Shown here: positions 53,090 through 62,925 of the stretch, one piece after another | How positions within the stretch are numbered: position 1 is the first letter of the stretch | Layout: every line of letters starts with the position of its first letter | Source: Streptomyces sp. RPA4-2 | GTDB lineage: Bacteria; Actinomycetota; Actinomycetes; Streptomycetales; Streptomycetaceae | NCBI RefSeq assembly: GCF_012273515.2 | Contig: NZ_CP050975.2 | Location: 9,176,001-9,240,000 of the forward strand | DNA length: 64,000 nucleotides | Reading direction: 5' to 3' | The notes under the pieces: generated by a model | The model's input: the letters and a program-made list of their open reading frames with translations, nothing else | The model's database searches: none | Told to the model about the DNA's origin: nothing | Position numbers and translations under genes: made by a program

Positions 53090-54089
53090 ATTCTGACGTT
53101 ACCGGAGAGTCTGCCGAGGTGATCCACTGGCTGCCCGGCCGGCCGGTGCAAGACGGCGCGGCCGCGGCGGTCGGCGCGTGGAGCGGGGCTGCGCCCGCGC
53201 CGGCAGCGACGACGAACTCGGCCTGCTGGATGCCGTCATCGCTGTGGTCAAAGACCTGTCCGGTCAAGCGGACGCGGCCGTCGGCCAGGTCGTACGCGGG
53301 GTGCGCGCTGCCGTACACCCCCCTGGACGTCGATCAGCGAACACCGCGGCGTCTTCCGCCAGGCGGCCCGCCAGCGGTACGTCGAGCGACTCGCCGAGGC
53401 CCCGCCGGGTGGGATTTCCTCCGCGGCACCTGACGGCAAGCCTGGTGTAGAGGCGCCGGGCCGTACGCGGCGGGCATGCCGCGTAGTGCCCGGATGCTGC
53501 CGTGAGAACACCCGCGCACCCCGGCGGCCTGAGGTGGGCGGCGGTGTCCCGGGACGTGCATCCGCTGCGGCCGGCGCGGGGCAGCGTGCCACGCGGCGAC
53601 CGCATTTGCCGCCCGCGAGGACTTCTGTAGGGGACGTTCCGGCGGAGCTCATCGCCCCGCACGGTGGGGCGCCTCCGGTTGACCTGGTTGGGGTGTGCGG
53701 TCAGCGGGGTGGGCATTCCCTTCCAGGTGTAGCTGGCGCGAGATGCTTTTCTGTCTCGTGCCTGAGGTGTTCGGGAGAGGCCGGGCGCTGCCACAGCGGG
53801 TCGGGACGGCAAGGGACGGTGGCGCCGCGGGCGGCCCATTTCGCGGCGAGCTGTGTGTGCACGGGTGTGCCGTGGCCCGGGGCTTCCGCTGGGGGCCGGC
53901 CACGGGCGTGCCTTCGGCGCGTTTGTCCAGGGAGGGACAGGCGTCGGCTCTGCGTTTGCCGCTGCCTGCCTGTGTGCCCTGGCTGGAGGTCACCCGATTA
54001 TCACCGTCACGTTCGTCAAAACGAGGTCCTTCGGAGCGGCCGGCGCCGGGTGCCGTCAAAGGGGCATGGGCTCCGGCCGCTCGCGAGGG
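53090..54089. other. One-kilobase stretch without a supported gene
   Basis: The leftward translation near 53200-53430 (ESLDVPLAGRLAEDAAVFAD, then after a frameshift YGSAHPAYDLADGRVRLTGQ VFDHSDDGIQQAEF) looks like a gene relic of unknown family. The remainder has only low-complexity open frames. The control region of RNase J should be at its left end. Confidence 0.4.
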
Positions 54090-57000
54090 TTACTTGAGGC
54101 CGAAGGCCCGGCTGATGGTCTGGGTGACGCCGCCGCCGTCGCGCTGCTCGGCGGTGACCCGGATGGATACGTAGCGCGCCCGGGCGGGGGCGCGGAGCCG
54201 GGTCTGCCAGGTGCCCTTGTCGTCCTTCATCGCCTGCGGCAGCCAGGAGACGCCGTCGTCGTAGGACACCTCGAGCTTGACCGACGCGACCGCGTCCTGC
54301 GCGGCGTCACCGCCGACGACAACGGGCTCGACCGAGAGGGCCGACGCGCGCTCTGCCCGCCCGGCGAGGTCGAGGTCTGTTCCGTAGTCGAGTTGGACCA
54401 GCGGGATGGCCTGATCGTCCACGTTGCCGGAGATGAACTTCCACTCGGTGTGCGTGGTGGTGGAGTAAGGGGTGAGGTCGGTGTTCCCCTTCGTGTCGGC
54501 GACGAGCCGGTACGGGAGTTTCTGCGGGGCCAGGTCGCCCACGCCGAAATCGGGCCGTGGCCCGTTCTGCATCAGCAGTTTGTCACCCTGGTAGAGCGAG
54601 AAGCTCCGGGACATCAGGCCGGTGTCGCCGCTGTGGGCGGATCCTCCGTCACCGAATCCCGCGAGTGTGCCACCCATGGCGTCCCCGACCCGGTGCGGAA
54701 CCTCGAAGCTGACCATGCGCGGCCGGGTGATGGGCCCAAACCATTGTTCGCTCTGCACGCTGCGCGGCTGGTAACCAGCGATGTCGGTGAAGGTTGACCA
54801 GCCGTCGATGGTCGCGTACTGCTGCCACTTGACGCCGTTCCCGGCGGAGACCCAGTCGGTGCGGTGCCCGGGGGCGACGGGCTCTCTCGGGAACGGGGGA
54901 ACGCGCGTCCCGCCGTATACGGCGTAGGGGTAGGCGGCCGGCCAGTACTCGTAGGACGGGCTGTCCTCCCGGCTTTCGACGATCTGTTTGCCGGCGGGCG
55001 GGGCGAAGGTGTTGTCGATGCGGGCGAGGCTGCCGGGATCCGTCGCGGCGGACGGGTCGTCCGGCACTCCTCCCTGGTGGTAGTCGGCCAGGTCGTACAG
55101 GTACTCCGGCGCGGGATGGGCTTCGACCGTCAGCGTCGTCCTGGTCTTTCCTGCGGTCGCGAGGGTCCGGATCAGTTCCTCGCCGTCGTCCAGGGTGACC
55201 GACGCGACCGGGACCGGCCCGGTCGTCTTCTCGTCCGGGTCGCCGTACCAGTCGTTCTTGCGGCCGTCGCCGTCGTTGACCACGAGGAGCATGGACGCCG
55301 CCGCGGCGTGCGCCACGGCCGCCTGTTCTGCCGGCGCCGAAGCGGTACTGCTACGGACGATCACGGCCTTGCCCCGGGCGTTCAGACCGGCGTAGTCCGA
55401 TGGTGCGCCATTGCCGGCGAAGACCGCGTCGACGCGCGTGCTGCCGTCGTGGAACTGAGCAGATCCTGGCTGCACCAGCAGGGTGTCGTCGAGGTCGTGC
55501 CCGGCATAGGTGATCCTCAGTGGAGTCTGCTTGGCGCGGATCCGGGTGGTGAAGACGAAGCTGCCCTTGGTCACCTTGCCCTTGGTGGGAAGGGCCCACA
55601 GGCTGTCGTAGGCGGCGGAGGGCATGAGGATCTCGTGCAGTGCCTGCCCGTCGGCGGGCGTGGGCTCGCTGGAGGTGAAGGAGCGGAAGAGGTCGATCCT
55701 GCTGGTGGTGACGGACGTGGGCCGGGGTGTCGCCACCTTGACCTGGCGTATGCGTGACGCGTCCAGGTCGACGTCCTTGTCGGATGTCAGGTTGAGTTCG
55801 GGGACGGTGAGGACCGCGTAACCCAGGGAGTGTGGCCCGTGGCCGCCTTTCACGTCCAGGGTGGAGACGACGGTGTAGGAGCCGGGTGCCCAGCGGCTGG
55901 TGAGTGTGCCGTCGGGGACCCACATGACGGTGGTCCTCCCGTCGGCGCCGGTGATCTCGACCTCGCCGCTGACGGGCTTGCCCGACCGGTCCTTCAGGTG
56001 CACCGTCAGACCGTATTTCTCGGACTCGACGGACAGGCCCACGGCGGTGTGCACGGCGCCGGCTGCGGAGCGGGCGGTGACCTGGGCGGCGTACCGGCCC
56101 GGCGCAAGTCCCTTGGGGTCGGCCACGAGTGCGGCCGTCGAGGTTCCGCGCGCCGGAACGGTGACGTGATCGGCTGCCAGGGCGAACACTCCCGCGGGCG
56201 AGTCGCCGCGGGCCACGGAGAGCTGCAACGTGATGGGCCGGTCGGTGGTGTTGGTGTAGGTGATCTGCCGCTTGACCGGCTTCGGCTTCCGGCCGGCCGA
56301 CCAGGGAACGAGTCCCGCGTCCACCGATCCGCTCGCGATGACCTGATCCTGGAGGTATGCGGTGCCCACGTCCAGCCGGCCGGCGCCGGCCTGGTACGGG
56401 CTGTAGGCGGGGGTCAGGACGCTGGTGCTCATCAGAGCGTCCTTGATCCGTTGCCCGGTCCACGTCGGATGCTTCTGGGCCAGGAGCACCGCCGCCCCGG
56501 CGACATGGGGCGCCGCCATGGAAGTGCCGCTGTCCGAGCGGTAATAGCCCTCGCCCCAGCTCATCTGCTGCGAGCGCGCGGCGAGTACGTCGACGCCGGG
56601 CGCGGTCAGGTCGGGCTTGAGCGCGTCGTCGTTCATCCGCGGCCCGGCGCTGGAGAAGTCCGCGAGGTGGTCGAAGGCGTCCACCGCGCCGACGGTGAGG
56701 GCGGCGTCCGCGGTTCCCGGCGCGCTGACGCTGTAGGGGTTGTTGCCGGAGTTGCCCGCGGCGATGACGAAGAGTGCGCCTGTCTCCGAACTCAGTTGGT
56801 TGACCGCTTGGCTCAGAGGATCGTCCTGGGTGTGCCAAGCCGGCGTGCCCAGGCTCATGTTGATGACCTTGGCGTGCTCGGTCCGCGCCGCCCACTCCAT
56901 GCCGGCGATGATCCCCGAGATCGGACCGGATCCGTTGTCGTCGAGGACCTTGCCCACCAGCAGATCGGCGCCGGGGGCGACTCCGCGCTCCTTTCCGTCG

Positions 57001-57935
57001 GAGGCCGCGCCCGTTCCGACGATGGTGGAGCCGGTGTGCGTTCCGTGTCCGTTGCGGTCGATGACGTCCTCACCCGCGACGAAACTGCGGGACGCGACTA
57101 TACGGTTGGCCAGATCTGGATGAGTGGTGTCCGCTCCGGAGTCCAGCACCGCGACCCGGACGCCCGCGCCTGTGCCGCCCGCGCCCCATGCCTTGGGAGC
57201 GCCGATCTGCGCCGTGGTGTCCGCCAGGTCCGCCTGCGCCTTGCCGTCGAGCCACACCTTGTCGACACCGGCGGCGAAGGACGGCCCCGTCTCCTTGTCC
57301 GGGCTCGTGCCGGTCCTCGCCGTCGACCGCAGGGCATCCTGCCCGTCGGCGCCGGTAAGGGCGGACCAGAAGGTGGCGGCCTTCGACCGTCGGGCTTCGA
57401 CGGCCTCACCGTGGACGGACGGAAGACCCAGGGTTGTCTTCGCCCCCGGCAACTCGGCGTCGGACGGCAGGTCTTCGCCGGGAACTCCGCTCTTGAGAGC
57501 GGACACGTCTGGAGAGTGAGTGATGATCAAGGGGAGCGCGCCCGCGTGGGCGTCGTCGTAACCCTGGGCTATCAACTGGGTGATATTGAAGAGCTGTTTG
57601 TCGAGCCGACCGGTCGCGACGTAGGGCATGGCCCTGTCGGGGTACACGAAGGTGTCCCCGCCCTCGATGGCGACGCGTACCGACCCCTCGGCTCCCGGCA
57701 CGCGCGCGACGTCGTCCACCGACACCGTTCCGCCCGGCTCCTGAGTCGCCGTCACTTTCTCGCCGGTGATCAGCGTTACTGCGACCGGCGCGCGCCGTGC
57801 GCCACCGAGTTCGTCCGAAGTGACGTGCGGAGGCGGTGAAGGAGTGGCGCCATGGGCCGTCGCCGGAGCCACCAAGGTGGCAACAAGAGCTGCGGCAACC
57901 GACGCCGCAGATCTTCGGGCAAAAGGAAGCAGCAC
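54090..57935 (-). CDS. Large secreted S8 (subtilisin-type) serine protease
   Basis: It is 1281 aa from GTG 57935 behind GGAGGA. A signal peptide ends near ATAHGA. A pro-region follows to about residue 225. The catalytic domain has Asp265 (VAVLDSGADTTHPDL), His297 (DRNGHGTHTGSTIVG), Asn395 (VIAAGNSGNNPYS) and Ser472 (DSGTSMAAPHVAGAAVLLAQ), all intact. Then come beta-rich domains, a PA-like segment around 870-960 (AGLNARGKAVIVRSS) and further C-terminal beta domains. It degrades proteins outside the cell. Its size is typical of Streptomyces multi-domain subtilases. Confidence 0.95.
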   Translation of the reverse strand: MLLPFARRSAASVAAALVATLVAPATAHGATPSPPPHVTSDELGGARRAPVAVTLITGEKVTATQEPGGTVSVDDVARVPGAEGSVRVAIEGGDTFVYPDRAMPYVATGRLDKQLFNITQLIAQGYDDAHAGALPLIITHSPDVSALKSGVPGEDLPSDAELPGAKTTLGLPSVHGEAVEARRSKAATFWSALTGADGQDALRSTARTGTSPDKETGPSFAAGVDKVWLDGKAQADLADTTAQIGAPKAWGAGGTGAGVRVAVLDSGADTTHPDLANRIVASRSFVAGEDVIDRNGHGTHTGSTIVGTGAASDGKERGVAPGADLLVGKVLDDNGSGPISGIIAGMEWAARTEHAKVINMSLGTPAWHTQDDPLSQAVNQLSSETGALFVIAAGNSGNNPYSVSAPGTADAALTVGAVDAFDHLADFSSAGPRMNDDALKPDLTAPGVDVLAARSQQMSWGEGYYRSDSGTSMAAPHVAGAAVLLAQKHPTWTGQRIKDALMSTSVLTPAYSPYQAGAGRLDVGTAYLQDQVIASGSVDAGLVPWSAGRKPKPVKRQITYTNTTDRPITLQLSVARGDSPAGVFALAADHVTVPARGTSTAALVADPKGLAPGRYAAQVTARSAAGAVHTAVGLSVESEKYGLTVHLKDRSGKPVSGEVEITGADGRTTVMWVPDGTLTSRWAPGSYTVVSTLDVKGGHGPHSLGYAVLTVPELNLTSDKDVDLDASRIRQVKVATPRPTSVTTSRIDLFRSFTSSEPTPADGQALHEILMPSAAYDSLWALPTKGKVTKGSFVFTTRIRAKQTPLRITYAGHDLDDTLLVQPGSAQFHDGSTRVDAVFAGNGAPSDYAGLNARGKAVIVRSSTASAPAEQAAVAHAAAASMLLVVNDGDGRKNDWYGDPDEKTTGPVPVASVTLDDGEELIRTLATAGKTRTTLTVEAHPAPEYLYDLADYHQGGVPDDPSAATDPGSLARIDNTFAPPAGKQIVESREDSPSYEYWPAAYPYAVYGGTRVPPFPREPVAPGHRTDWVSAGNGVKWQQYATIDGWSTFTDIAGYQPRSVQSEQWFGPITRPRMVSFEVPHRVGDAMGGTLAGFGDGGSAHSGDTGLMSRSFSLYQGDKLLMQNGPRPDFGVGDLAPQKLPYRLVADTKGNTDLTPYSTTTHTEWKFISGNVDDQAIPLVQLDYGTDLDLAGRAERASALSVEPVVVGGDAAQDAVASVKLEVSYDDGVSWLPQAMKDDKGTWQTRLRAPARARYVSIRVTAEQRDGGGVTQTISRAFGLK

Positions 57936-58173
57936 ATTTCCTCCAGAGTCAGTGATCGACTGAATCCGACCACCTCCGCAGAGGAAATGTAAGTGCTTGA
58001 ATTCCCGACTATCTGCCTGTACGTGCGGCGCATTTCGGCGGCCACGGGGCAGGTCAACGGCTGGATATCTCGCAAAACAAGGGCAGTTACGTCTTATCGA
58101 TGAAGATGTCCCCCACCGCCCGAAAACACGGGGTGGATGGTCGGTCCCTCGAACGGCCCCTGTCCGCAGGACC
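57936..58173. other. Upstream region of the S8 protease
   Basis: About 240 bases, AT-richer than the surroundings, holding the ribosome site and presumably the promoter of the protease gene. No gene seen. Confidence 0.35.
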
Positions 58174-58400
58174 TTAGACCCAATGCCGATGCGTTAGGGG
58201 GTTTGTGGGCTGGGGTCTTGTGATGAGGACAGCTTGAGCACCGGTGCCGGTCGATTGTGACCAGTTACGGTGTTCAGTTCGCTCGAGGTGGTGGTTGGAC
58301 ATCTTGCGTTTCACGACGCGGGCCTGGCGGCGGAGTCGTCTGACAAGCAGGAGTCGTTTCATGAGGTCCTGCTCGAGCATTACCAGGGCTCTGCCTGGGA
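58174..58400 (-). pseudogene. IS4-type transposase C-terminal remnant
   Basis: MLEQDLMKRLLLVRRLRRQA, RVVKRKMSNHHLERTEHRNW resembles the end of IS4-family transposases (VVKRKMS.Y..K). The catalytic part is absent and a MITE lies just upstream. Confidence 0.5.
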
Positions 58401-58531
58401 GCTCAGGGGGAAAGCTGCCCGGCGTGACGGACACACTGCGCCGGGGAGAGCGCAGTGTGCACCGTGGTGGCGTCGAGGTCGCCGTGCGGCGCGAGGACCG
58501 GTATCGCGACGGCCCGGGTGCCGGGGTGCTC

Positions 58532-58738
58532 CTAGGGCGTGTTGCGAAAGTCCCGCCTGCCTCGGGACGCCTGGCACGCACTCTCGCCGCACCGGGCGAA
58601 AACCCGAGGACGTCCAGTACGCGGGCTTCCGCCCGGCGCTCCCCCCAGCCTCCGGCAGGGGGGACCCCCAGAGCACGCACCAGACGCCGCGAGGCCCGCC
58701 CTCCGGGCGGACGACGGGACTTTCGCAACACGCCCTAG
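58532..58738. mobile_element. 207-bp MITE with 24-bp perfect inverted repeats
   Basis: The 24 bases at 58532-58555 (CTAGGGCGTGTTGCGAAAGT, CCCG) are exactly complementary to 58715-58738. The inside is GC-rich with its own nested inverted repeats and no real gene. The size and ends are those of a non-autonomous element. CTAG at both tips could be the target. The right tip supplies the TAG stop of the beta-lactamase-family gene. Confidence 0.85.
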
Positions 58739-59883
58739 CCCTGCGCCGCGCACCCCCAGAACTCCCGCATCAGCGGCGTCGGAGTCGGGCCGGTCATCGC
58801 CGTCTGGGTCAGCAGGACGGTGACCGTGCCTGTCGGGGGGACGACGTGGGCCGTCGTGCCTGTGCCGCCTACCCAGCCGTAGCGGCCGGGGACGTTCCAG
58901 GGGTCGACGGAGGTGACGTCGACCTGGCCGCCGTAGCCCCAGCCCTGGCCCTCCAGGAACAGGGTCGAGGCGTCGCGCTGGGCGGCGGTGAGATGGTCGG
59001 TGGTCATGCGGCTCACGGAGGTGGGGGAGAGGACAGGGGTGCCGTCCGGGGCCGTGCCGTCGTTGGCGAGCATCCGGCCGAAGGCGAGGAGGTCGTCGGC
59101 CGTCGAGACCAGGCCGCCGCCGCCCGACTGGAAGCGCGGCAGGCTGCTGTACGCGCCGTCCGGGGTGTCCGTCAGGCTCAGGGTGCCGTCCGCGGCGGGA
59201 GCGTAGGAGGAGGTGAAGCGGTGCCGTTTCGAGGCGGGCACCTCGAACGCCGTGTCCCGCATGCCCAGCGGCCCGAAGATCCGCTCCGCCAGGAAGTCGG
59301 GGAAGGTACGGCCCGACACCCGGGAGACCAGGATGCCCTGGAGGGCGGACGATGTGCCGTACAGCCACGCCTCGCCCGGCTGGTGCAGCATCGGCACCTG
59401 GGCGAGCAGGCCCAGCCAGGTGTCCGGGTCCGGCCAGTCCTGGAAGGAGCGGCTGTGATCCTGCACCGCGAACAGGGCCCGCGCGGCGGGCAGGGAGAAG
59501 TCGGAGGGGAGGCCCCAGCCGGCCCGGAAGCTCAGCAGGTCCTCGACCGTGATCGGACGGTTCGCCGGGACCACGTCCTCGACCGGTGAGGAGGGGGTGC
59601 GGACCACCGTCGGCTTCGCCAGCTCGGGCAGCCACTCCTCCACCGGGGTGTCCAGCGCCAACCGCCCGTCCTCCACCAGCGCCAGGACCGCCGCCGCCGT
59701 GACCGGCTTGCTGACCGAGGCGATCCGGAAGATCGAGTCGCGGGCCATCGGGGTGGTGCCTTCGACGTCGACGGAGCCGACGGCGACCACCTCGACGTCA
59801 TCGCCGCGGGCCACCAGGCCCACCGCCCCCGGCACGGTGCCGTCGTCGACGCGTCGTCGCAGGGTGTCGTGGAGAGAGCTCAT
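58735..59883 (-). CDS. Serine hydrolase, beta-lactamase (class C/esterase) family
   Basis: It is 382 aa; ATG 59883 has GGAAGG upstream (the frame is open to 59955). Nucleophile motif Ser56-Val-Ser-Lys59 in FRIASVSKPVTAAAVL, Tyr motif in GEAWLYGTSSALQGILVSRV, and a GYGGQV/ GGTGT-type third motif near the end. No signal peptide, so it is a cytoplasmic esterase or peptidase rather than a resistance enzyme. Its last codons (GCAAQG, TAG) run into the MITE, so the original C-terminus may have been replaced. Confidence 0.9.
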   Translation of the reverse strand: MSSLHDTLRRRVDDGTVPGAVGLVARGDDVEVVAVGSVDVEGTTPMARDSIFRIASVSKPVTAAAVLALVEDGRLALDTPVEEWLPELAKPTVVRTPSSPVEDVVPANRPITVEDLLSFRAGWGLPSDFSLPAARALFAVQDHSRSFQDWPDPDTWLGLLAQVPMLHQPGEAWLYGTSSALQGILVSRVSGRTFPDFLAERIFGPLGMRDTAFEVPASKRHRFTSSYAPAADGTLSLTDTPDGAYSSLPRFQSGGGGLVSTADDLLAFGRMLANDGTAPDGTPVLSPTSVSRMTTDHLTAAQRDASTLFLEGQGWGYGGQVDVTSVDPWNVPGRYGWVGGTGTTAHVVPPTGTVTVLLTQTAMTGPTPTPLMREFWGCAAQG

Positions 59884-59977
59884 CGGTCGGCCTTCCGGTC
59901 CGGGGAGTCGTGGTCGAACACGTCGGATACGACTCTCCTCGCCTCGCGAACTCATCGCTCCCCGGTCAGTTCCCCGG

Positions 59978-60259
59978 TCAGGTGCCGGACGGATCCACCG
60001 TCGCCCGGTGCGCCTCGGGAAGGTGCGCCTCGGGAAGGTGCGCCTCGGGAAGGTGCTCCTCCGGAAGGTGCTCCTCCGCCTTCAGCCAGGTCGGGGCGCC
60101 CCTCCGGCCGGCGTGCGCGGCCGCCGCCCCCACAGGCCGCGCACGGCATCCCCGCCCACCAACCCCGGTGACCCGGTCGCAGTTGAGTCCGAGGGCGGCG
60201 AGCGCGGCGAGTTCGGCGGCGGTCGGTTTGCTCGGCAGCCCTTGAGGATCACCACTCAT
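59978..60259 (-). CDS. Hypothetical protein with LPEAH repeats
   Basis: It is 93 aa from ATG 60259, with no strong ribosome site. N-terminal half: GLPSKPTAAELAALAALGLN, CDRVTG. C-terminal half: five pentapeptide repeats of the type HLPEA. The helix-like Ala-rich N-terminus looks like a real gene start, but the family is unknown. It is the gene upstream of the serine hydrolase on the same strand. Confidence 0.4.
   Translation of the reverse strand: MSGDPQGLPSKPTAAELAALAALGLNCDRVTGVGGRGCRARPVGAAAAHAGRRGAPTWLKAEEHLPEEHLPEAHLPEAHLPEAHRATVDPSGT
60007..60081. repeat. Five 15-bp tandem repeats
   Basis: Three exact units GGTGCGCCTCGGGAA (60007-60051) are followed by GGTGCTCCTCCGGAA (60052-60066) and a diverging fifth. 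On the minus strand they encode repeated LPEAH/LPEEH. Confidence 0.9.
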
Positions 60260-60937
60260 ACACTCTGCGAGACCTTAGGTGGCCCGCTCAAGAAGCTTGG
60301 CGGCGAAGGCACTTCTGCTTCGGGAGCAAGGGCGCATGGTCACCGAGGCACTGGCTGGCCGTGGACGAGCAGCGACCGCTCCTGCGCGCTCAGGCCCTCC
60401 TCGACACGGCCAGCTTCCCGCGAAGGATCCCGGGGACCCGGCAGGGACGCGTCGACCACGACCGTGGCCTCCGTGCGGGGCACGGGCGGCGCGGCCTCGT
60501 CACGGTCGTCGCCCGTGACGGTGTGCCCTCGCGACCGGCGTCGTGGAGGCGAATCGCCCCATCCTCGTCCGGCATGTGCGCGGATCAGTGCCTCGCGCTC
60601 CTCGGGCTCGGCGTCGTCGAGAGCGTTGGCGAAATCCGCGACGCCGCCGTAGGGACCACTACTGCGCACGGCCTTGCGCGCTCGCCGGACTCATGAGGCA
60701 CAGGAGGCGGTGAGGGCGCCGCGTTGTGACGGGCGTCACCCAATTGTTATGGCGGATGACAAATAGCGCTTCCCGCGCTCTGGGCACGGGGTCCGGAGCG
60801 CCGTAAGTTCCCGCTCACAACATTCGATCCGGGCGGATCGCCCGACACCCGGCAATTCCCCGAGAGCGCGCTTCTCGGCTTCCTGACCGCCCTCGTACGT
60901 CCGGTCTCCGGCCGTAACACCCGAAAGGACCCTGCCC
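60260..60937. other. Long region upstream of the sugar ABC operon
   Basis: About 680 bases. Read leftward, VADFANALDDAEPEEREALI, RAHA and, in another frame, MPDEDGAIRLHDAGREG resemble a broken gene. ATTGTTATGGCGGATGACAA (60741-60760) is AT-rich and may be part of the promoter or a repressor site of the ABC operon. Confidence 0.4.
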
Positions 60938-62029
60938 ATGCGCAAGGGACTCCTCCTCACCGCCGCCTCGGTGGCACTGGTCAGTTCGCTCGCTGCCTGC
61001 GACGACTCCTCGCCGGGCGGCACCGACTCCGGCTCCCACGCCAAGCCGAAGATCGGCGTGATCCTCCCGGACAGCAAGTCCTCCGCCCGCTGGGAGACCG
61101 CGGACCGCAAGTACCTCTCCGAGGCGTTCAAGGCGGCGGGCGTCGAGTTCGACATTCAGAACGCCCAGAACGACAAGCAGCAATTCCAGACCATCGCGGA
61201 TCAGATGATCACCAGCGGTGTGAACGTCCTGGTGATCGTGAACCTGGACAGCGGCACGGGCAAGGCAGTTCTGGACAAGGCCAAGGCACAGGGCGTCGCC
61301 ACGATCGACTACGACCGGCTCACCCTCGGCGGCTCCGCCCAGTACTACGTGAGCTTCGACAACACCGAGGTCGGCAAGCTTCAGGGCGAGGGCCTCAGCA
61401 AGTGCCTGAGCGACATGAAGGCCAAGAAGCCCATCGTCGCCACACTCAACGGCTCACCGACGGACAACAACGCCACTCTCCTCGCCGCCGGCTACAACGG
61501 CGTCCTCGACCCGAAGTACAAATCTGGCGACTACGTCAAGGGCCCGGACCAGTCCGTCCCGGACTGGGACAGCGCTGAGGCCAGCACCATCTTCGAGCAG
61601 ATGCTCACCAGCGAGCCCAAGATAGGCGGCGTGCTCGCCGCGAACGACACTCTCGGCAACGCGGCCATCGCCATCCTGCGCAAGCAGCACCGCAACGGCG
61701 AGGTCCCGGTCACCGGCCAGGACGCCACCGTGCAGGCCCTGCAGAACATCCTCGCGGGCGACCAGTGCATGACCGTCTACAAGGCGGTCAAGAAAGAGGC
61801 GGACGCCACGGTCAAGCTCGCCGTCTCCCTCGCCAAGGCCGAGAAGGGCGACACGAACGCAACCGTCGAGGACCCCGAGGGCAAGCGCAAGGTCCCGTCC
61901 GTGCTGGAGACACCCGTGGCCATCTACAAGGACAACGTCAAGGACGTCGTGGACGACGGCTACGTCACCGAGGAACAGCTGTGCCCGGGCAAGTACGCCG
62001 CCCTGTGCGCCAAGGCCGGCATCAAGTAG
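60938..62029 (+). CDS. Xylose-type sugar ABC transporter, substrate-binding lipoprotein
   Basis: It is 363 aa with a GAAAGG site. Lipobox SSLAAC follows a signal peptide. The periplasmic-binding type I fold shows KIGVILPDSKSSARWETADR, VNVLVIVNLDSGTGKAVLDK, YVSFDNTEVGKLQGEGL, VLAANDTLGNAAIAILRKQH, VTGQDATVQALQNILAGDQC. These match XylF-like proteins. It captures a sugar, probably xylose or a related pentose, and delivers it to the permease encoded two genes downstream. Confidence 0.92.
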   Translation: MRKGLLLTAASVALVSSLAACDDSSPGGTDSGSHAKPKIGVILPDSKSSARWETADRKYLSEAFKAAGVEFDIQNAQNDKQQFQTIADQMITSGVNVLVIVNLDSGTGKAVLDKAKAQGVATIDYDRLTLGGSAQYYVSFDNTEVGKLQGEGLSKCLSDMKAKKPIVATLNGSPTDNNATLLAAGYNGVLDPKYKSGDYVKGPDQSVPDWDSAEASTIFEQMLTSEPKIGGVLAANDTLGNAAIAILRKQHRNGEVPVTGQDATVQALQNILAGDQCMTVYKAVKKEADATVKLAVSLAKAEKGDTNATVEDPEGKRKVPSVLETPVAIYKDNVKDVVDDGYVTEEQLCPGKYAALCAKAGIK

Positions 62030-62148
62030 CCCTGCCCGGCTGCTCGGACCGCTACCCCTGGTCCGGCCGACCCGACCGCGGGTCCCGGGGCTCCCACCTG
62101 GCCGGGACCCGGGACCCGCGACCTCACGACCATAAGGAGCCGTCTTCC

Positions 62149-62925
62149 ATGACAGCGACCCCGATCCTTCGACTGCGCGGGATCGACAAGAGCTTCGGCG
62201 CCGTGCAGGTACTGCACGACGTGTCCTTCGACGTCCAGCCAGGGGAGGTGACCGCCCTCGTCGGAGACAACGGCGCAGGCAAGTCCACCCTGGTCAAGTG
62301 CATCGGCGGAATCCACCCGACCGACGGCGGCGAGTACTGGTTCGAAGGCGAGCAGGTCCAGGTGCACAGCCCCCGTGAGGCGGCGGCCCTTGGCGTCGAG
62401 ATCGTGTACCAGGACCTTGCACTCTGCGACAACCTCGACATCGTGCAGAACATGTTCCTCGGCCGCGAGAAGCGCCGGGGACTCGTCCTGGACAACACGA
62501 CGATGGAGGAGATGGCCACCAAGACCCTCGACGGGCTGTCGGTCCGCACCGTCAAGTCCATCCGCCAAAAGGTCTCCAGTCTCTCCGGCGGCCAGCGGCA
62601 GACCGTGGCCATCGCCAAGGCCGTGCTGTGGAACAGCAAGGTCGTCATCCTGGACGAACCGACCGCCGCACTCGGTGTCGCCCAGACGGCACAGGTCCTC
62701 GAACTGGTCCGGCGGCTGGCCGACAACGGTCTCGCCGTGGTCCTGATCTCGCACAACATGAACGACGTCTTCGCGGTGTCCGACCGGATCGCCACCCTCT
62801 ACCTGGGCCGGATGGCCGCCCAGGTCAGCACGTCGGACGTGACGCACTCCCAGGTCGTAGAACTCATCACCTCGGGCCGCAGCGGAGACCTCGGCCTCGC
62901 CCACAGCAACGGAGTCACCGCATGA
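62149..62925 (+). CDS. Sugar ABC transporter, ATP-binding protein
   Basis: It is 258 aa from ATG 62149 with AAGGAG upstream. One ATPase domain: Walker A LVGDNGAGKSTLVKCIGG, signature SSLSGGQRQTVAIAKAVLW, Walker B VVILDEPTAALGVAQTAQ, H-loop VLISHNMNDVFAV. Classic xylose/ribose ATPases (XylG/RbsA) have two fused domains; this single-domain form is the one usual in actinomycetes. It overlaps the permease by ATGA. Confidence 0.95.
   Translation: MTATPILRLRGIDKSFGAVQVLHDVSFDVQPGEVTALVGDNGAGKSTLVKCIGGIHPTDGGEYWFEGEQVQVHSPREAAALGVEIVYQDLALCDNLDIVQNMFLGREKRRGLVLDNTTMEEMATKTLDGLSVRTVKSIRQKVSSLSGGQRQTVAIAKAVLWNSKVVILDEPTAALGVAQTAQVLELVRRLADNGLAVVLISHNMNDVFAVSDRIATLYLGRMAAQVSTSDVTHSQVVELITSGRSGDLGLAHSNGVTA

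Noticed and set aside
53486..54097. A 203-aa rightward gene
   Set aside because: Cys/Arg-rich translation without any family pattern, no ribosome site.
55830..57839. A 669-aa rightward gene opposite the S8 protease
   Set aside because: It is the antisense shadow of a gene with intact catalytic residues, and its composition is typical of GC-driven open frames.
60340..60669. A 109-aa leftward gene
   Set aside because: Protein-like fragments occur in two frames with no single intact reading frame; treated as a possible relic.
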